The notes under the pieces were generated by a model. That model was given only the letters and a program-made list of their open reading frames with translations, did not search any database and had not been told where the DNA came from. From Bacteroidota bacterium (GTDB lineage Bacteria > Bacteroidota > Bacteroidia > B-17B0 > Aurantibacillaceae), in the NCBI GenBank assembly GCA_003153315.1, contig PLYA01000005.1, positions 27,230 to 64,216 of the forward strand: a DNA stretch of 36,987 nucleotides. The letters run 5' to 3'. Shown here in pieces: positions 33,801-36,987 of this stretch (its first letter is position 1; every line of letters begins with the position of its first letter). The translations under genes and the position numbers were made by a program.

Positions 33801-35098
33801 CTTGCCGTTAAAGTAGCCGTTGAACCAATACATATTGTTGGGCTATTTACAACTATGGCAGGTGTAGGATTAACCGTTACCGTAAAAGTTGCAGGAGTTG
33901 TTCCGCAAGTGTTATGGGCACTTACTGTATAAACAGTTGGTGTAACCGTATTGGTTGGACTTACTGTAATAGTTGTTGCCGTACTTCCGCCGGGGCTCCA
34001 GGTATAGGTAGTTGCTCCGGTATTAGTAGCCGTTAACACTGTGCTTGCACCATTACAAATAGTTGCCCCTGCAGAGCTACTTATTACAGGTGTTGGTGCA
34101 GGGTTTATGGTTAAAGCTACCGTGTTTGTAACAACAGCCAAAGAACATTTACCATGCGCGGTTAAAGTAAAAGTAATCGTACCACTTTCTCCAGCACCGG
34201 GTGTATAAACTGTATTTACAGTAGTAGTACCCGAAGCGCTGAGTGTTCCTGTAAGTATACTCAGCGTTCCTGTACCGTTTGTAGTCCAGGAATAAGTGGT
34301 GGCAGGCCCTGTAACAGTACCGCTAACAGTAACCGTACCATTACTGCAAATAGCGGCAGGGGTGTTAACAGTTAATTGTATAGGTATATAAGGTACCCTG
34401 CAACCATTGTTTACATAGGTAGGGTTACCGGCAGCATCATATTCAACAGTAGCCCCGTCGTTTTCTGCGGTTGTACCCCCATATGTTCCAAATGTATTAA
34501 CCAATAAATTAGCATTGTAAGTAACCGCCTCACTGCAAGCGGGAGAAGGTGCAACTGATGTTAACGTTAATGTCCTGAAAACATTTACTCCGGAAGGAGT
34601 AGGACTAACAGTAGCCCCATTGTTCTGATTTACAAAATGCCCCTGATAATGCCCTGCTATTTGAAAAATAACATACAAGGTATCTGTTAAATTAGCAAAT
34701 GAGTTGGCTCCGGTACACATATCAGTAGAAGTAATTATAAGCACCTGTGAGTTTGCAGGCAATACGCCGCCCACCGGTTGTTTTAAATAACCACATTTTA
34801 TGATAGTCCTGTTCAATGTATCACACAAAGAATCTGTAAGTGCATTGGGTGTTTGCCATCCCAAAAAACCAATAGATGGCCACGTGGCAGTTAAATTAGC
34901 TGTATTTAAAGCAGCCGGTCCAACCTTAAAAATTACCATTTCATTTTTACCTTCACAATTGCAGTTCGGACTTCCTGCATTTATACAGCCTCCTCCGGGC
35001 ACACAGGCATCAACCAATATACTTTCAATTTGCAAACATTGGGCTTTAGCTGTGGTTGCCATCAAGGCAATAGAAATAGCAAATAATATTTTCTTCAT
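30833..35098 (-). CDS. Giant surface adhesin: Ig-like repeats, PKD, T9SS type B tail
   Basis: The 1421-residue protein has a signal peptide ending TAKAQ (about 19) and a Cys-rich N-terminal domain (to about 245: CVPGGGCINAGSPNCNCEGKNE, then a unique region). About 13 beta-sandwich repeats of 70-85 residues follow, each with I-C-x-G-x-x-x-T-L-T-A-x-G-A-x-T-Y-T-W-S-T-G ... T-Y-T-V-T-G-T-D-x-N-G-C, the SprB/Ig-like type. After these come a PKD domain (about 1245-1330, HWSFGNGD ... NTYTATLIAFDNKGC) and a type B gliding-motility C-terminal domain (last 90 residues: IPNIFSPNGDGINDVFSI, VYDRWGILLHEW, GWDGKGKNG, PDGTYFYIINYKD). It should be displayed on the cell surface by T9SS for adhesion or gliding. 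A possible -7 box (TATTTTTG, 35222-35215 on the minus strand) lies 117 bp upstream. Confidence 0.93.
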   Translation of the reverse strand: MKKILFAISIALMATTAKAQCLQIESILVDACVPGGGCINAGSPNCNCEGKNEMVIFKVGPAALNTANLTATWPSIGFLGWQTPNALTDSLCDTLNRTIIKCGYLKQPVGGVLPANSQVLIITSTDMCTGANSFANLTDTLYVIFQIAGHYQGHFVNQNNGATVSPTPSGVNVFRTLTLTSVAPSPACSEAVTYNANLLVNTFGTYGGTTAENDGATVEYDAAGNPTYVNNGCRVPYIPIQLTVNTPAAICSNGTVTVSGTVTGPATTYSWTTNGTGTLSILTGTLSASGTTTVNTVYTPGAGESGTITFTLTAHGKCSLAVVTNTVALTINPAPTPVISSSAGATICNGASTVLTATNTGATTYTWSPGGSTATTITVSPTNTVTPTVYTVSAHNTCGTTPATFTVTVNPTPAIVVNSPTICIGSTATLTASGASTYTWSTGTIAASTTVNPTVPTNYTVTGTNVTSCTATAMATVSVNALPTITIANDSVCKGTTGTLVANGTANTFTWNTGVTGSTFTVANVNSNATYTVTGTNTATTCTNTAVGNIIVRTQPTVNALPANICPGTTTTLTATGANTYTWNTGATTPSIVVTPTVNTTYTVAGTDINGCVSATATTSVTLSSSSNLTVTASVANACPNVSFTLTASGASPNTYTWTASDGTAIPSNSGQVVETQTASVTYTVSGSLGGGCTTSPATITVNMATPATLTVTANPANAQVCQGNSITLTASGASTYTWTPVITNGVGFVPASSQVYSVAATDGNGCPANATQSVTVNTPPVLSVSSQTICPTATAILSASPSTLTSYTWSTGAFTSTTTVSPVTSTPYTVSATDANGCVGTTITTVNVVNSLSITIQATHSLSCSGALDTLIAIGAQNYIWTPSVTSISATNNSVTVNPTTPTTYSVKGSSGTCLDSTTITIGIAAPIVISINASPSATLCAGSPLTLSGNPASTYTYTWSSGVVDGVSFTPPSSPLTQSYNVIGTDANGCTGKDSVTIMVNPTPTISINPSSPSVCLGEDSTTLIAFGSTILSYTWSTGATPTSTINVSPASTQTYAVIGTDGNGCITSGGASTTIIVNVPTPININSSMGNSVCSGATTTLTATSTQPSYTYTWNNGTVSNINTVSPVTPTSYSVNGIDVNGCKDSATISISISPAPGLPTVTGNTFVCWNVPTILTATDAVNGVNYVWVGPTPSTNTVSSSSTASITLPGTYVVIATNACGISTPASYSLIGDSVKAIITSPSVSPLTGFAPDTVVFSGQAISTNGTIISYHWSFGNGDSAFVQNTSEIYTAPSLSVNTYTATLIAFDNKGCWDTAHTVIIVNEIPTTIIIPNIFSPNGDGINDVFSIKATGISNFDCQVYDRWGILLHEWTGLDGGWDGKGKNGNSSPDGTYFYIINYKDIYSKTINKHGFFELIR

Positions 35099-35591
35099 CT
35101 TGTTATTGTTTACGATGTTTTTAGAACGTCTCTTTCAATACAAGTGGTTTCAGTCGGTTACATTAAGCTAAATAATTTACTTAATAAACCCTGTTTAGGA
35201 TATTCACTTGCGGGCAAAAATAGCATTTAAATGAACCTGCTTAGATTAACAAATCGTTAAGTTTTTGAGTTAAGCGCTCAGTTTTTAACAAAAACCATAG
35301 TTTATTAACAAACAGAAGCCTTTTCTTTTTATATAAGAGTCCAAATAGGTAGTTCAAGAGCCTAAATGTCTTCCGGGAATGAGAGAAATTTATGGCTTAA
35401 TGCCAATAACCTTAACATAAACTTAACAATCTGATAATCTTCGCTTAACATTGGCTGTTTTCTTTTGACCTAATTTTGTATTAGAGTTTTTGATGATTAG
35501 GATCATGGATAACCATGATTAGAATTACGAAACCTTAACGGACGGCAACCTATTTTTGAAACAATAATTTTATACGAATAAACAATACATA
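35099..35591. promoter_or_regulatory. Divergent regulatory region, adhesin / thiolase
   Basis: About 490 bp without a gene. For the thiolase: TTG (35444-35446 region, in CATTGGCTG), about 17-24 bp, then TAATTTTG (35471-35478). In its leader ATCATGG-ATAA-CCATGAT (35502-35519) is a perfect 7-bp stem with a 4-nt loop. For the adhesin: only a -7-like TATTTTTG on the minus strand (35215-35222). The middle (35230-35440) is AT-rich with nothing recognised. Confidence 0.5.
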
Positions 35592-36764
35592 ATGAAATAC
35601 TATCAAAAACCCGGGGTTTATATTACAGGCGTAGGCCAGTTAAAGGTTGAAAAGACCTCAGAACTTAGTATCCGTCAGATGGGTGCAAGCGTTGTTAAAT
35701 CTGCTATGAAGGATGCAGGCGTTGAAAAAGCTGATGCCATCTTTTTGGGCAACATGCTTTCGGGTATGGTTTCTAATCAGGAACAATTAGCCCCATTGGT
35801 AGCTAACGAAGCCGGATTGAAAGGCACCGAAGCCATCAATATTGAGGCTGCCTGTGGTTCGGGTGGTGCGGCTTTGCGTATGGGCTTTATGGCTATTATG
35901 AGCGGTATGTGCGATACAGTGGTGGTTTGCGGAGTAGAAAAAATGAGCCACGAGGATAAAGATTTCATCACCAAATCTATTGCAACTGCATCCGACTGGG
36001 AAAAAGAAGGTGGTAAAGGCGAAACTTTTGTTACCCTTAATGCCCGCCTGATGCAGATGTACATTGATAAATACGATGTATCGCCTGATAATTTTGCCAT
36101 GTTTGGGGTTAATGCACATAAAAATGCCAACATAAACCCAAATGCCATGTTTCATAAAGAGATTTCGGTTACTGATTATATCAACTCCAAATTCTTAACC
36201 AGTCCGATACGTTTGTTTGATGCATCGCCTATATGTGATGGTGCTGCGGCTATAGTATTATCTAAATACCCATCTGCAAGCAATAACTCTCCCAGCATAA
36301 AAATTACTGCTTCGGCTTCTTCTACCGAGTATATTGCCATTGGCGACAGGTCTAATCCTTTGGCTGCTGAAGGAATTCAGCGTTCGGGCAACAAAGCTTT
36401 TAATATGGCTGAGATTACTGCCAACGATGTTGACTTCTTTGAATTGCACGATGCGTATTCTATCATATCTACCCTTTCTTTAGAAGCTATGGGCTTTGCC
36501 AAACAAGGCGAAGGTTGGAAACTGGCTTTTGAAGAAGAAATTACCCCCACAGGCAAAATACCTGTTTCTACTTTTGGTGGTTTAAAAGGCAGAGGGCATC
36601 CTATTGGTGCATCGGGAGTTTATCAGGCTGTGGAAGCTTATTTGCAACTAACAGACAGAGCAGGGGCTAACCAGATAAAAAAAGAAGCCAACGTAGGTTT
36701 AATACAAAGTGTGGGTGGTACTGCCTCTACTGTTTTTACACACGTGCTGGTTAAAGAGGCATAA
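35592..36764 (+). CDS. Thiolase family acetyl-CoA acyltransferase
   Basis: The 390-residue enzyme carries the thiolase nucleophile Cys88 in NIEAACGSGGAALRMG, His286 in ELHDAYS, and the C-terminal GGLKGRGHPIGASG with His336. The usual second catalytic Cys of the C-x-G loop is absent: the last block reads SVGGTAST where biosynthetic and degradative thiolases have C-x-G-G-G-Q. HDAYS instead of the N-E-A-F of classical thiolases places it in the SCP2-like/archaeal-type thiolase branch, which acts in beta-oxidation or acyl condensation. Soluble, no signal peptide. Expressed alone, followed by a weak terminator and tandem array 3. Confidence 0.9.
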   Translation: MKYYQKPGVYITGVGQLKVEKTSELSIRQMGASVVKSAMKDAGVEKADAIFLGNMLSGMVSNQEQLAPLVANEAGLKGTEAINIEAACGSGGAALRMGFMAIMSGMCDTVVVCGVEKMSHEDKDFITKSIATASDWEKEGGKGETFVTLNARLMQMYIDKYDVSPDNFAMFGVNAHKNANINPNAMFHKEISVTDYINSKFLTSPIRLFDASPICDGAAAIVLSKYPSASNNSPSIKITASASSTEYIAIGDRSNPLAAEGIQRSGNKAFNMAEITANDVDFFELHDAYSIISTLSLEAMGFAKQGEGWKLAFEEEITPTGKIPVSTFGGLKGRGHPIGASGVYQAVEAYLQLTDRAGANQIKKEANVGLIQSVGGTASTVFTHVLVKEA

Positions 36765-36777
36765 AAAGGCTCTTTTT
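36753..36777 (+). terminator. Weak terminator at the thiolase stop
   Basis: AAAGAG (36753-36758) can pair with CTCTTT (36770-36775), or AAAAAG (36763-36768) with CTTTTT (36772-36777), followed by T residues. It overlaps the stop codon, and both stems are short. Confidence 0.35.
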
Positions 36778-36829
36778 AGCTAAAACTCCTGATTTATAAT
36801 ACTCGTGGTCTGTTTATTGCATCAACCAT

Positions 36830-36987
36830 TATGCTTATTTAATAAATTATCATGCTTGTTTAACAAACTATCATCGTAGTTTAGCATACTATCATACTCG
36901 TTTAACAAACTATCATCGTAGTTTAGCATACTATCATGCTTGTTTAACAAACTATCATCGTAGTTTAGCATACTATCATGCTTGTTT
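36830..36987 (+). repeat. Tandem array 3: alternating 21-bp units, runs off the edge
   Basis: Two unit types alternate: type a with core GCTTGTTTAACAAACTATC and type b with core CGTAGTTTAGCATACTATC. Six clear units occupy 36851-36976, an a-type unit is cut by the window end (36977-36987), and a degenerate one precedes (36830-36850). The b units are identical to each other; the a units differ at two bases. Type a contains the odd dyad TTGTT-T-AACAA. The period, the array type and its place after a gene match arrays 1 and 2, while the unit sequence differs. Total length is unknown. Confidence 0.93.

Overview
The window reads as a chromosomal segment of an AT-rich Bacteroidota bacterium. Five secreted proteins end in type IX secretion (T9SS) sorting domains (type A 'YPNP...' tails and one type B gliding-type tail) and a sixth has a similar tail. 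Promoters fit the Bacteroidota TTG/TAnnTTTG pattern, Shine-Dalgarno sequences are mostly absent, and HYC_CC_PP, DUF6428, DUF2490 and DUF6089/PorG-like families are present. Everything was called by reading the sequence; no database search was run.

Layout. 1-86: 3' part of a tRNA-Met(CAT), probably initiator, and its terminator. 516-2324: a protein of 17 tetratricopeptide repeats. 2884-4066: a 21-bp tandem array, a leader with inverted repeats, a small fibronectin-III (FN3) protein and a terminator. 4155-9471 (minus): a secreted beta-propeller protein, a small ORF, a secreted multicopper oxidase with a Met-rich secreted partner, and two small cysteine-rich envelope proteins, together looking like metal (probably copper) handling. 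9589-12499 (minus): an arsenic operon, arsR - DUF6428 - thioredoxin-type arsenate reductase - DUF2490 - aquaporin, with a good promoter and two copies of a candidate operator. 12587-19747 (plus): signalling genes, namely two PAS histidine kinases, four response regulators and a SpoIIE-type phosphatase. 19781-21160: a 20-bp tandem array followed by a second FN3 paralogue. 21316-24321: two secreted surface proteins. 24350-26521 (minus): miaA and cinA. 26600-35098: transglutaminase-like protein, Prc/Tsp protease, PorG-like barrel and a 1421-residue adhesin. 35471-36764: thiolase. 36830 to the end: a third tandem array (21 bp).

The most unusual feature is a recurring module: about 14 tandem units of 20-21 bp (near two helical turns), then a short region with TGRCMGT-type boxes, then a gene of one FN3 family with no signal peptide. 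It occurs twice with unrelated unit sequences. A third array runs off the right edge, and a decayed piece of array 1 lies at 5745. I do not know a described function for this pairing. A second unexplained signal is a promoter architecture shared, at identical spacing, by the phosphatase operon (18042-18105) and the surface-lectin gene (21316-21408). It suggests that one regulator, possibly the NarL-type regulator at 17382, controls both.
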